From Hyperoplus lanceolatus (taxonomy: Eukaryota; Chordata; Actinopteri; Uranoscopiformes; Ammodytidae): a DNA stretch of 64,000 nucleotides. The notes beneath the pieces are model-generated. The model did not search any database, was not told the DNA's origin, and was given only the letters and a program-made list of their open reading frames with translations. Positions 1 to 10,920 of this stretch are shown in pieces. The stretch is from assembly GCA_026929865.2 (NCBI GenBank), contig CM049404.1, positions 6,901,001-6,965,000 on the forward strand, read 5' to 3'. Numbering within the stretch: position 1 is the first letter of the stretch; every line of letters begins with the position of its first letter. The translations under genes and the position numbers were made by a program.

Positions 1-758
1 TTTATTTTCAAGGGACATATTAATTTATTGTTTTAACTGTTAAGTTATCTTGAAAACAGCAGGCTAGTGTAGGCCTACAAGCTGTATTTCTTTGTATTTT
101 CAATGCTACTTTATTTTTATGTTTTAAATTGAGGAATAGGCTAGATGAAGTATAATGGTCGGAATAGCACATCATGATGTGTAGCCTATGTTAATTCATT
201 TATTTTCAACAAGGCTATTTGCATTAAAAAAAAAGAAATGTTAGGCTAGCTTCAAGGTGAGGTGATTCAGATTATTCCAGAAATGAGTAGGCCTACTAGA
301 CAGGAACTGTCTATATTAGATCTTAGTGTTTATTGTTTTTTATTGAAATCCATGTGTTTTTCTTCAATAGTTTGCATAGCTTGTGTCACCAAATTATTAC
401 AGAAAATTGTTATAGGCAGGACATATGACAGTTGTTTACAGAGTACAGAATTAGTGCACCAGATTGATGCATTTAACTTTAAAAAGGATAATGTTCTCTT
501 CTGCAGGGGCATGCTCCCAGGCCCCTCACTAGAAGGTCCATTCTCACCCAGCAGGATCTAAAAATCCTGTGAGAAACACCACATGTACAGTACAAACGTA
601 CTGAATGTGAAAGCATAACCCTATGCCCTCATTTTTAACGGGCTGTCAAATGGGGTTCGTTTTGGCCAATATCTTCTAGAAATTTGGTACACACGCGGCA
701 TGCATAGTCTTTATCAGCTCTTACCACCGGGCCTAAAAAACATTCTAGGGGAAACACT
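1..758. other. AT-rich intergenic sequence, no gene seen
   Basis: No coding potential supported. The stretch holds several TAGGCCTA words but no recognisable gene. Short open frames here have no domain-like composition. The last part (about 600-758) may be the decayed body of the GGGG-ended MITE whose terminus follows. Confidence 0.5.
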
Positions 759-817
759 GTTTTCCGTTGCCTAGATACAGGGGGTGGCTCACATCAGATT
801 CCCCCGTTCTCCCCTAT
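759..817 (-). mobile_element. GGGG-ended MITE, terminal remnant (copy A)
   Basis: About 60 bases match the right end of the complete element at 29678-30934: both run TTTTCCGTTGCCTAGATACA, then GGGGGTGGCTCACAT, then CCCCCGTTCTCCCCTAT. Copy A lacks about 13 bases present in the other copy between the CTCACAT and AGATTCCCCC blocks. The opposite terminus was not found, so this is a decayed or 5'-truncated copy. Strand is arbitrary. Confidence 0.7.
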
Positions 818-942
818 AGCTATATTTTTTTTTTTCTTAAATGTCCTTTACAAAACATTGTAACCAATTTTTGTTTTCAAAATAACCAATTAAAAATGAT
901 CAAAATACAATAAATCCTTATCTTTTTTTCAAATGGGAGACA

Positions 943-984
943 TACTGCAGCGTGTGCATAAAGCTTTATGCACACGCTACAGTA
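943..984. repeat. Near-perfect 42-bp palindrome
   Basis: Positions 949-978 are a perfect palindrome with no loop: arm AGCGTGTGCATAAAG and its exact reverse complement. After one mismatched pair (948/979) the symmetry continues for five more pairs to 943 and 984. It lies about 65 bases upstream of the start of the hAT transposase reading frame, so it could belong to that element's 5' region. Confidence 0.85.
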
Positions 985-1049
985 ACAGTTACTTCTGCTA
1001 CACCACTACTTCTCCCAAGAACGATCTCTTCCTCTGTCCTTTCTTGACA

Positions 1050-2638
1050 ATGGCATCTTCACTTAAAAGTCCGGTGTGGGATAGTTTCCTAAAGATTGAT
1101 AACAGAACAGTTCTGTGTAAATTATGCAGCATCAAGTTTGCTTACCATTCGTCCACAACCGTGATATTGAATCACTTGTCAAAGAGGCATCCGAAGCCTT
1201 CCAGCTGGCAAGGCAGCATCTGGTCACTGTGATAGCCGCCGTGCTGAAAGAATCAGCGAGTTGAGATGATAGCCGGAGACATGCTGCCTATGAGCGTAGT
1301 AGAGGGGACGGGGTTCCACGATCTGATTACATTTCTCGAGCCAGCCTACACCGTGCCATGTCGCCAAACGATGACTGTGAGGCTGGAGAAAATGTACCGT
1401 GAAGTAGCAGCTCCCCTCCGCGAGATCCTGTCCTCAGCCGATAAAGTTGCGATCACCACCAATGCCTGGACAGCTTTGACTACCCGCTCAATGCCAGAGA
1501 GGCACACTGCTGAGAACATGGCTCACGTCCTGCAAGCCACCGTTGACAATTGGGGCATAGCCAAGTGGAAGCCTGCGTGCACAAAAACACGTCCAACATT
1601 CTGCTGGCAAACTCCCGTTAGCTGGAGTGGGAATCGCACAGATGCTTTGCCCACATGCTGAAGCTTGCAATCAACGACGGCTTCAAATTGGGATCTGTTA
1701 GTACCGTTGTTGGGGGTGCAAGTCACCTTGTGTCCCTTTTTCACCACAGCACAGTGGCAACCGAAGCAGGCCGAACAAAATGAAAACGAGATGATTTATG
1801 ACATGTTTGAGCGCCTACTGGAGCAGCGCTGGGCTCTAGCAGCAGTCTTATCCGACCGGGACTTCACCAAGCTGACAGATGCGCGTACCCTCGAGCTTGC
1901 CAATGCAAGCTGGCACGTCATGGAAGAACTGTTGCCTTTGCTGAAGTCTCTCAAATGTGCCACAACTGCACTGCAGTGAAACAGAGCTGTCAATTTCCAT
2001 GGTACATCCAGTTACAGCCACTCTGCTCTCCGTTACCTGAAGCCGATAGAAGGCAAGTTACCAATAGTGAGGGAGTTCAAAGGGAAGGTGGCACAGTCTC
2101 TCTCCTCGCGCATAGAGACTGAAAACACTGAAGCAGTGCAGAAAGCGGCCTTGGTCGCATCGTTCTTTGATCCGCGGAACAAAAACCTCCGGTTTACAAC
2201 CGACGCAGTCAGAGAAGCTTTCCACACAAAAGTTGGCGATATGCTGTCCAATTTCCCAGCCTCACCATCAGATCATCACGAGGAGCAGGCTCTCGCACCG
2301 ATCCCCGAAAAAAGAACCCAACATGCCAATGCCCTGTTGGCCTTTTTCGGAAACAAATACTTCACTGAGGAGCCAGCCACAAATGTTCAGTCAGAATTGG
2401 AGCGATAGCTGGGCGAAGAAAGCATCTCACCCACACAAGACCCTGCTCTCTGGTGGAAACTACATGAGAGCAAGTACAAGAGTCTGTCCCGCTTGGCCAA
2501 GCACTACCTCTGCATCCCTACCACATCCGTGCCAGCAGAGAGGGTTTTCTCCTCTGCAGGCTTGATCGTTAACAGGCTACTCACTCCCCTCCTCCCATTT
2601 CACGCGGATATGTTGATCTTCCTCAATAAGAACAAGTC
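1050..2638 (+). pseudogene. hAT transposase pseudogene (ZBED-like)
   Basis: Decayed cut-and-paste transposase of the hAT superfamily. The frame from ATG 1050 encodes a BED-type zinc finger (VLCKLCSIKF...NHLSKRHP, C-x2-C then H-x4-H spacing). Further frames give a region with DKVAITTNAWTAL (RNase H-like core start; 1266-1661), then MIYDMFERLLEQRWALAAVL (about 1780-1977), a segment with VASFFDPRNKNLRF (about 2067-2408), and the C-terminal dimerisation block VPAERVFSSAG plus ADMLIFLNKN (about 2527-2633). The pieces are in collinear order but in different frames with stops between them, so several frameshifts have inactivated it. The C-terminal hATC motif makes the superfamily call firm. No clear 8-bp target duplication or terminal repeats were identified. 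Confidence 0.88.
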
Positions 2639-2870
2639 CATTGTTAAATCGAGGGCTTGGGGCAAAAGGGGCGAAAGTGACATATTTTGCGAAAATGACT
2701 TTTATATATAATTTTAAAGATCTTGATTAGCTCTATCAAATGGTAAAAGAATAAAGTCACATTACATTTTTGAAATAATGGCTAGAAACATAAAGGCGTA
2801 AGTGAAAACCATCGATTGAGTTTGGAGCGAAAAAGGCCTAAGTGCATTCTTCACCTACAAGAGCTGAGAA
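2639..2870. other. Non-coding, with GGGG/AAGTGAC motif cluster
   Basis: Contains GGGGCAAAAGGGGCGAAAGTGAC near 2660-2683, followed by TTTTGCGAAAATGAC, GGCGTAAGTGA and AAAGGCCTAAGTGC. These are related short words resembling the iterated motifs inside the GGGG-ended MITEs. It could be the 5' terminus of the element that encodes the proteins just downstream. Confidence 0.4.
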
Positions 2871-3011
2871 GATGGCTGAACTGAAGAAAGGAAGACCACA
2901 AATGTACACTGCGGAACAAGTCTTATTAAATATGGTTGGAGAATTTGATACAAACACAAATGAAGAGGAGCAAATACTTTTTTCTGATGGTGAGGAAATA
3001 ACTGAATCCTA
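2871..3011 (+). CDS. Short acidic ORF, possible first exon of transposon protein
   Basis: ATG at 2871 opens a 46-codon frame, MAELKKGRPQMYTAEQVLL then an acidic stretch (NTNEEEQILFSDGEE) and a stop. Basic start plus acidic tail resembles N-termini of transposon proteins but matches no family I can name. A GTGAGG splice-donor-like site lies inside it (about 2989). Its phase does not join the coding frame that starts near 3830, so linkage to the downstream ORF is inference only. Confidence 0.35.
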
Positions 3012-3540
3012 ATAGGCCTAGAAATAGATAATCTATTGACCTAATGTATAGCCAGCTGGTTTGTGGTAAATCTACTCTATTTAGGGTTGGGGTAATAGCT
3101 GTAGTTTATAGTAAGTAGGCAAATAATAGCCTATCAAATTATAGGCTACTTCTGAACTATAGTTAGTAGGTTCATCGCCTATTAAATGATAAGTCTGAAA
3201 ACTAAATATTAACCAAATGCTATGCTAGCTAGCTAGCTTGCTATAACCTAGCTACCTAGAACAAGCTTAGGCTACTGGGTTAACCATAAATTAACTAGTT
3301 AGCTGGCTAGCAGGTTTGTGGTAAGCTTAGTAAACTTTGATTGATTACATTAGCTAGATCGTTGATCCCAAACGATCATAACCGGCGGGTCGCGGGCCGC
3401 TTTGAATATGACCTTCAAAATAAAAGTGAAGCATTTTTTTTCCCTTTTTAAATAAATAAATAAATATATATATTTTGTTGAAGGACATACTCCCAGTATA
3501 AATTGGAATATTACATTAAATAGGCCAGTGCTGCAAATAA

Positions 3541-3636
3541 TTGTGTTTGTAATGTTGTTTTGTTTCTCGACATCATTGTAAATGAGGGTCACCCCTCAAT
3601 GATATCTCGAGTATAAATAAAGGTTAAATAAAAATA
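3541..3636 (+). mobile_element. LINE 3'-end fragment
   Basis: The sequence ending CATCATTGTAAATGAGGGTC-ACCCCTCAATGATATCTCGAG-TATAAATAAAGGTTAAATAAA is the same as the 3' untranslated tail of the LINE at 6836-7501 (there on the minus strand). The short TAAATAAA tail marks the 3' terminus. Only the last hundred or so bases are recognisable. Confidence 0.7.
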
Positions 3637-3829
3637 AACCACTGAGGTAGATTAAGTGTCCATTAGCCTTTGCCCATTAATCCTACCATTTATCACTAGG
3701 CCTATTCGTCTTTGTTTACTGTTTGCTGTATGTTTTTTACTGCTTTAAAAAAAAATCATCTTGCGTATTTAGCTGACATTGAAATAAAATTAATATTTTT
3801 AAATCTGCCTTTTCTGTCTATTCGATTTA

Positions 3830-5023
3830 GTGTATCTAAAGACCTGGGGACGTGGCTGACACACGCACATGTTGAGGCAGAGAATAATGAGCTAGAGGCC
3901 AACGAGGAAGCCAGCAAGATCTTGGAGCAGAGCAGGAAGGAAGCCAGCCAGCAATATGTTGGAGCAGACCAGGGAGGAAATCAGGAAGATGCTAGAGCAG
4001 GCCAGGGAGGAAGTCAGCAATATGGTCGACACCAGGGACAAGGTCGGAAAGGTGCTAGAAGCTATAGAGGATGAGGTGCCAGAGGTCACACAGTTGCCTG
4101 ATACCTCAGAGGAACACAGGGAAGATGTAAGGGAGGACCTAGAGGCTAGGGATGATGCTGAGCAGCAACGAGGGAGGAAGAGAAAAAGGGAGCCTGACCG
4201 TTGGCAAACAAATGAACGCCAACGTTTAAGAAATGCTGGCCACAGTTACACTAACGGCAGAGATAATTCAGTGCCAGCCAGGGCAGTAAAACCGAAAGAT
4301 TGTTTGAGATGCAGGTTTAAGTGCAATGACCAAGAGAGGCAATGTATTTTAAAACATTTCTGGGAGATGGGGGATAAGAATAGGCAGAGGGAGGAAAAGC
4401 AGGATACACGTAAACAAAACACATTAGTTTACAACCTAACTGTACAGGGAACCAAAGTTAGAGTCTGTAAAGATTTTTTCTTGAAGACACTAGATGTTTC
4501 AGAGAAAATGGCAAGATCTTCACTGTCAAATGCAACAGGAAATGGCATTTGTGAAAGCCTAAACGTTGGAAAACATACTTCAAAAAACAAGATTCCAAAT
4601 GAAACTCTGAACAAAGTTAGGGAACTCATCAAGTCGTTTCCTCAAGTAAAGAGTCATTGTCGCAAAGACACGAGAAAGGCCTATCTTGAAGGAACACTCT
4701 ATTTGAGGAAAATGTATGAACTTTACACACTGCAGTGCATTGAGTGGAATATGCCACCAGTTAAAGAAAGCATATATAGAAACATCTTCACCACTGAATT
4801 TAATATGGCGTTTCATGTCCCCAAGAAGGATGCCTGCAGGCAATGCGAAACATTTAGAAATCTTACGGAGCAAGCATTCAGAAATCTTACGGAGCAAGAG
4901 AAGGCTCTCCAAAGGGAAGACTTTCTTGAACACCAGTTAAGGAAAGATCAGTCAAGGGAGCACAAAAATATAGACAAGGAGACTGCCCAAAATACTGAGT
5001 CTGGTCCTTACCTTTTCAAATAG
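3830..5023 (+). pseudogene. Unclassified transposon-like protein, truncated
   Basis: The main frame is 3956-5023, 355 codons. Its N-terminus is a heptad-like repeat (MLEQTREEIRKMLEQAREEV) that begins out of frame at about 3890: a four-base duplication (AGCC AGCC near 3943) breaks the frame between EASKILEQSRKEAS and MLEQTREE. An acidic linker, a basic patch (RGRKRKREP) and a Cys-rich block follow (LRCRFKCND ... FWEMGDKNRQ), then YRNIFTTEFNMAF with PKKDACRQC. I recognise this order from a large group of uncharacterised insect, cnidarian and fish proteins that usually continue into a DDE-like core. Here the frame stops (GPYLFK) before that core, so the copy is truncated. A 24-base tandem duplication repeats FRNLTEQA/FRNLTEQE at about 4852-4900. 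Function is not established; the transposase idea is inference. Confidence 0.6.
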
Positions 5024-5210
5024 TATATTTCCCCTTCCAGACGCTGGGCTTTCTCTACCAAGACTCCGGGGGCCTCGGCCTCTACGGATTCCCTTGTTAG
5101 CACAGGAAATTTCCTTTCCTATCGAGATGACCCGGAAGTACTCGGCGGATAGGTGATTCAAATTCTCAAAATGTTTAGGGAAGGAGCCTCGATTCATCCC
5201 TCCTTTAGCA

Positions 5211-5370
5211 TAGGTTACTCCCAGGCCCCCAGGACTGTCTTCTCCGAGCAGCCAGTATGGACATGTGGCCAAGCCATTGGTATTGCATGGTTGTGGGAGG
5301 AGCTTATTTGCATGCGGCCTGTAAGGCAAATTTCCCCGTCCAAACAGTACAAGTGGCGAACACGATTGTG
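5211..5370 (+). repeat. R-family repeat, left fragment (copy R1)
   Basis: Matches the R-family element at 7541-9037: CCAGGCCCCCAGGACT, GAGCAGCCAG, GGACATGTGGCCAAGCCATT, GGGAGGAGCTTATTT, then AAATTTCCCCGTCCA. The homology breaks off near 5370 and resumes at about 6368 (copy R2), so R1 and R2 are probably one element separated by about 1 kb of other sequence. Confidence 0.75.
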
Positions 5371-6367
5371 GGGCACTTTACACGGTGAAAACGTGACAGT
5401 TTTCCCGTTTTTGGTTTAAAAAAAAACAATTTATCTGACATCTTCACTCGTACACATGTTTTCAGAGGAAACGGGACAAAATCGCTGTAGTAGCAGTGTA
5501 GTAGGCATGCCAAGCCAATAGTCAGCGGTGACACTTAGCCTAGTAGATAGCTTTTCAGGTACAATTTGATGCATACAACCTTACTGTAAATGAAAATTAA
5601 TGCCATTAACGTTCATAAAGCGGTTGGTGTAAGCTTGGGGTTACAAGTATTGTAAATTACAAGCTTTCTGTCCTCTTATTTCACCGCATTGAACTCGTGA
5701 AAACAGAATACTGACTGATAGTGAAGGGGCTTTGAGAGCGGCTACTTTCCTGTTAGGCGTACTTCAAAATAAAAGTCGACTCACGTTTGTCCAGTGAAAT
5801 GCTTTTACGGTGAAGCCGTAGCCTTAATGCTCCTTTTGTTGAACAGTAACTTAACTGCTGCGCGCTAAACTATGGATAGTGTTTTTTAATGTAGAGAGAG
5901 CCGTGTCCCTGGCATATAGAAGCTACACACGTTTATTTTGCTAGAAAAACCGGCAGAGCACAAATCTTTCCCCAGAAAAAGTGGCGGGTGGTCTCAATAA
6001 CTTACTAATCGCTTGGACTAAATTGGCGAGTGTTAGGCCTATATTTGAGCCCTGCACGACACTCTCTGCTGATCACAGTGATGGTGCTGCGGAGACACCT
6101 TTCATGTTATGTTGTTTTCTAACTTTATAACTCGCGTGTGGGTATTTTGACAGTAAATGTTATAGACTACGCATACGTGAAGTGGAGCCGTGACGTCAGC
6201 GTTACCAGGGAAAATGGTTTCGGTGTTTACAAGAAACCAAAACCGTTGTGTTTTCCAAAAAATCCTCGCTGGGAGTAGATCTCAAAAACTTGCGGTTTCG
6301 TGCCTGCGTTTGCTGTTTTCATATAAATGATGTAGTGCAACGCGAAAATATTTTCGCGTATGCACCG
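5371..6367. other. About 1 kb of unrecognised sequence between R1 and R2
   Basis: No gene or repeat recognised. It interrupts the R-family homology, so it may be an insertion or a family-variant internal segment. Open frames here are short and have no domain signal. Confidence 0.4.
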
Positions 6368-6780
6368 TTTCGTGTTGTCTAAAGTGCCCCTATGTCTCTG
6401 CAAAACATTTCTGGATATCAATCATAGCCTCATACTTATCTTTAGACCATATACTATCAAAATGGAAGTTTTCTCATTTCAAAACGCCACCTCAAGCGTT
6501 TTTAAGCCCAACGGCTTTTAACGGCTTTCAGTTTGTTTTCGCCAGGCTAGATGCTACAGAACGAGAATTATTCTACATCCGCTACCAGTCCGCTACGTTT
6601 GCCGCCCTCTTTCCTGATAGGTCATAATGTCGCTACGTCCATGCTACGTCATGCTTCCGGGACGCATGCATTTCCGGATAAATGCTTCCTTGTTGCCTCT
6701 CTGCGCCAATGTGCAACTTTCATAGGAATGAATGGGCGTTGTGTTTCAATCCGGTGTCCATTTCTTTATAATTCCATAGT
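6368..6780 (+). repeat. R-family repeat, right part (copy R2)
   Basis: Collinear with the second half of the R-family element at 7541-9037: ATGTCTCTGCAAAACATTT, TTTAGACCATATACTA, AAGTTTTCTCATTTCAAAAC, CCCAACGGCTTTTAACGGCT, then the distal block ending GAATGAATGGGCG...TTTCAATCCGGTGTCCATTT. Relative to that copy it lacks the middle portion around 8150-8570. Confidence 0.75.
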
Positions 6781-6835
6781 TACTCCGGACCAACCTATGC
6801 GAAAGGAAAGGAGTTAGTGGTATTTATCTATTTAA

Positions 6836-7501
6836 CTTTTATTTATCCTCGAGAGACCAATTGAGGGGTGACCCTCATTTACAATGATGTCGAGTAAATA
6901 AATTCCAAGGAAAAACAACAATACATACACAATATTCAATGCAAATACATCAAATACACAACAACAGGTGAAGAGAGAAAAAAAAACAATTGAAACATTT
7001 ACCTAGTGGTGAAGAGTGGCAGCAATTAAAATGAAATGGGTGAAAGTACAATATAGCCTAATTAAAACAGTTACAGGTAGAGTTTGGCAGATTTAAGATA
7101 GTTTGTTTAAATTGATTAAAGGACATGAAGGTATTTAGTTTAATTTGTTGCTGTAAGTTGTTCCAGGAGTCGGGGGCACTGAAGCCAAAAGCTGTCTTTC
7201 CCAGCTCAGACCGGGCTTGTGGGACATAAAGCATGAGCATGTTAGTGGAGCGGGTCTGATAAAGCCCATCTGAAATTTGCAACATTTCAGTTAAATAACG
7301 AGGAAGCTTCCCGGTCAAGGCTTTGTAAATAAAAATATGCCAATGTGCATCACGTCTCTCTTTAAGGGAGTACCACCCAACCTTTTCATATAAAATACAA
7401 TGGTGTGTGTCATAAGCATCTCCTGTGATGAACCTTAAAGCAGAGTGAAAAACAGAGTCTAGGAGTTTAAGACATGAATGAGATGCATGCCGGTAAACCA
7501 C
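6836..7501 (-). mobile_element. LINE (CR1/L2-type) 3' end with reverse-transcriptase C-terminus
   Basis: A 147-codon frame on the minus strand (7501-7058) encodes the region after the reverse-transcriptase domain typical of CR1/L2-type non-LTR retrotransposons in fish: FHSALRFITGDAYDTHH, LYEKVGWYSLKERRDAHW, KALTGKLPRYLTEML, YQTRSTN, LGKTAFGFSAPDSWNNLQ, ending CNCFN. The 3' untranslated tail runs to about 6836 and ends in TAAATAAAAG. The rest of the element is missing: sequence upstream of 7501 stops matching where the R-family repeat begins (7541). This is a 5'-truncated dead copy. The clade name is from memory of similar fish proteins and could be off by one clade. Confidence 0.82.
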
Positions 7502-7540
7502 ATCACATGTGGTATCCCATAATCCTTTACGGCGGCAATA

Positions 7541-9037
7541 TTTAAAGTGGACCTATTATACTTTTTTGACTTTTATGACCTTAAAACGTTGTTATAATGA
7601 TTTATAGTCATATTTAACCATACTAAAATATCAAATAATTACTTACATGCATTTGGACGTATTCCCTGTTGACCGTCTGGGGTGGCTGCAGAGCGCTAAA
7701 CACTAGGGCAGCCGGTCGAGAAATCACATGTTCAAATCGGTTCAAATTTCCTGCATTTGTGTCGTCCCGTATGCAGATTTTTCCATGTAAGGTAATGCTG
7801 CAACGCGCGCTCCGGCCATGCCCCCACCTTCCTGCTCAAATCCAGGCCCCCAGGACTCTGCCTTCTACGAGCAGCCAGCATGGACATGTGGCCAAGCCAT
7901 TCATACTGCATGCTATGAATGGGGCTGTGGGAGGAGCTTATTTTCATGCGGTCCGTAGGCAGATTTCCCCGTCCACACAGCGGCAAACAACATTGTGTCT
8001 CTGCAAACATTTTCTGAATATCAATCATATGCTCATACTAATCTTTAGACCATATACTAGTAAAATGGAAGTTTTCTCATTTCAAAACGCCACGTCAAGC
8101 GTTTTATTAGCCCAACGGCTTTTAACGGCTTTCAGTTTGTTTTCGAGGGAGGAGGAGGAGGGGTGGGCAGCCGTGGGCAGCTGAACAGAGTCGTAGTGAA
8201 ACGAAGGTTTCGGTTTCGGCCAGGCAGGAAAATAAAACTAATTCTTACTCATTCTGATAAGGCAATTGCTTTTACAGCTACAACATTGGTCTTATAGGAA
8301 AACTTTAAACAGCTAACTTAAACATTTGAACCTTTGTTTGGTTGATTTCAATAGTTCACTTAAGCACCATGGACCTATAAAGATGTAACACACACTATCA
8401 AAACAGCGCTAGCCCACTAGTTTGGTGTAGATGGCTGGAGGAATCTTCATTTAGAACTTGTTAACCACTGTATTACTTTACAAAAATATATAGCAAATCA
8501 TCGGGGGATTAGTGACTTACACACCTATGGTCGGTAAACAATGCAACTGTGCTCGCTAAGACCTTTAAATTACAATGCTACAGAACAAGAATTATTCTAC
8601 ATCTGCTACGCTTACCGCCCTTTTCTTGACAGGTCCATAATGCCGCTACGTCCATGCTACCTCATGCTTCTGGGCTGCATGAATTTCCGCATTAATGCTT
8701 CCTCTCTGCGCCAATGAGCAGCTTTCATAGGAATGAATGGGCGCCATGTTTCAATCCGGTGTCCATTTCTTCATATGTCCATGCTGAAATCTGCCCGCAT
8801 GCTGCTGAAATTGTTCCGGAAGGAAGGTAACCAATCACAATGGAGTGGGATTTGCAGGAGGGGGAGGGGGCACAAAGCTGAGTGTGGACAGAGACTGCTG
8901 TGCGCACTCAGATGAGAGGAAGAATTTCCCGAAAATCCACATGTTTTTTTGTGCTGTGATTTGTGTCAGGTTGCTCCATAGGAGTCATTAATGAGACATT
9001 AAGACCAGAAAAGTAGTATAATAGGAGATCTTTAAAG
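7541..9037 (+). mobile_element. R-family element with terminal inverted repeats (copy R3)
   Basis: The most complete R-family copy, about 1.5 kb. The left end TTTAAAGTGGACCTATTATACTTTT is mirrored on the right by AGTATAATAGGAGATCTTTAAA (imperfect inverted repeat; six bases after TTTAAAG differ). Inside are the blocks shared with the other copies: GGACATGTGGCCAAGCCATT, GGGAGGAGCTTATTT, CCCAACGGCTTTTAACGGCT, CCATGGACCTATAAAG and TTTCAATCCGGTGTCCATTT. No long coding frame supports a transposase, so it looks non-autonomous. Superfamily not assigned. Confidence 0.7.
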
Positions 9038-9940
9038 CCACTACGAGTAACATTGCACGTTGGCATCCCCTTTGGACAAAAGCGGTAGTATTTTTACGAC
9101 GCCCGCTGTCGCAATGCTGTTTTCTAGCTCGTGCCAGGCGCGTGAGTGTGAACTGAGAAGGGAGCAATATAGTGCATGTCCATGTGTTGAAAGTGTGAGG
9201 ACTCTTTTCGGCTCCGTGAGAGTGGTTTTGACACTGCATGAACTAATGCCAGTCACTGCCACACGCACCTGATTGCAATGAGTTGATCCAGCAGTGTCAC
9301 ATAACTACTCTCTCTCACGGAGCTGAAAGATTACGTGTCCGACTCCTCACAGATCACGATGAGGTAATGTGTTTATGTTGTTGTAAATAATGACTATTTC
9401 AGATAATGGTTATCTGATGATGGTGAAGCAAAACAAACTTTGTGTTAGTACCAACCGCTCATTCATTTAGGAGTAAACACTGCAGTCTAGTTTTGCTCTT
9501 GTGAAATTGTATACACGTTGCTTGGCAATGCCCTCGTCCCCCCCAGCCTATATCGCTCTCCTTTTTAGCTTTTCTTCATTGCATTTTCTTTTTTTCTTTG
9601 ATGGTTCAGCCCCGTTATCAGTCATTATGACGACAAATAACTGTATCAAACAAGGCTCCCGCTCCCCTTCCCTCACCTGGAGGGATAGGCTTCTCAATTC
9701 ACGTTGCTGCGCCACACTGAAATCTGCGACCAATACGGATATGTGACCATAGAGCTTGCACGAGCGAACCGAAAATCGGACTGGGTGTGCGACCAGACCA
9801 AAAGCAGTAATACAAAACTATTTAAAAACGTCTTTCTTTGCAATGATGGTCTCGTTTGCTGTTAAAGGTAATTTATGATTATCAGAGGAAACATGAGGCT
9901 GTTTAAAAGATATTTAAATGTTACTCGTAGCCGCTTTAAA
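9031..9940. mobile_element. MITE with TTTAAAG...GAGTAACATT inverted ends
   Basis: Left end TTTAAAGCCACTACGAGTAA (9031-) is mirrored by AATGTTACTCGTAGCCGCTTTAAA (9917-9940): 24-base inverted repeats with two mismatches. The 910-bp interior has no transposase. Its first seven bases overlap the last bases of the R3 element (CTTTAAAG), so the two abut or share the boundary. No target duplication could be fixed. Confidence 0.65.
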
Positions 9941-10920
9941 GCAACAAGCCACCGACGGAGTTTACCGACTCTACACGTATACAAACGAGAGGTAAAACAG
10001 AAGAGAGGAGAAAAGAAATGGGGAAGATTTAACTCGGCTAAAGGTTTGGCCACACCAAACGCGTTAGGCGCGGTGGAGGCGTAGAAAATCAGCATTTTTG
10101 CATAGGGAACCATTGGTATAGGTGCGTTGAAGCATTACTCGCGGTAAAGCGGTGCATTGGGCGCGGTAGCCGCGTTACCAGCACCAACGCACCAAAAATG
10201 TAACTTTTTACGCTCCAACGCGTGACGTCTAGCCGCAATAGCCGATCAGCCTGTAGAATTACCCGACGTCACGGACATCGGCACGGTGGGAGGACAGTGT
10301 ACTGTACACAGAGGCTGAGAAACACAGGAGGAAATGTATTTGCGGTCGGCTGGTGCTGTATGAAGCCGCTCGGGGTTAGAAGACAGAGCCAGGAGAATGG
10401 GCTTCCTGGTTAATTCAGTGAATATGTGCGGCTGTGCTATAGCCGATAAACCAAGTTAGCACCGGTCGGATAGCATTAGTTAACTCACCCGGCTGTGTGC
10501 GGCCACCACCTCCATATAATGAACCCAAACATAACGGTTCAGTCCGGGGAACTTTCACGACAAGTACAGCGAAGCACCGGTGTTCATCTACGCAAGCCAC
10601 GGTCCCCTGTCACAGCCAGGTAGGGTAATGTTGGCTACTTGCCTTTATTTTGTAGCCTACTGCCGTGCACACGATGCTGCTGTAAATGTGTTTGGTATGG
10701 TGCTGCCTTGTTGTTTGTGTTAATTTCCGAGCTGTGTGAATCTGCAATGCTGTTTTAAGGCTATTTGTTCCGTTCAGTTGCTGTTTATTTGTCTTTTGGC
10801 ATAATTGTTGGCCGTGTTGTTGTTTTGTGCGGACATGATCACCGTTGTGTTGGATCGGGTCTTATCGTAACCATGGTTGATTAAAGAATAAATATATCGG
10901 GAGGGAGACTCGCTGCGTAG
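9941..10920. other. Intergenic, GC-rich CACACCAAACGCG block
   Basis: No gene seen. From about 10040 to 10226 the sequence is rich in GCGGTAGCCGCG/ACGCG-type words and begins GGCCACACCAAACGCGTTAG, a terminus-like string that recurs inverted near 22550-22570. The rest shows nothing recognisable. Confidence 0.4.
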
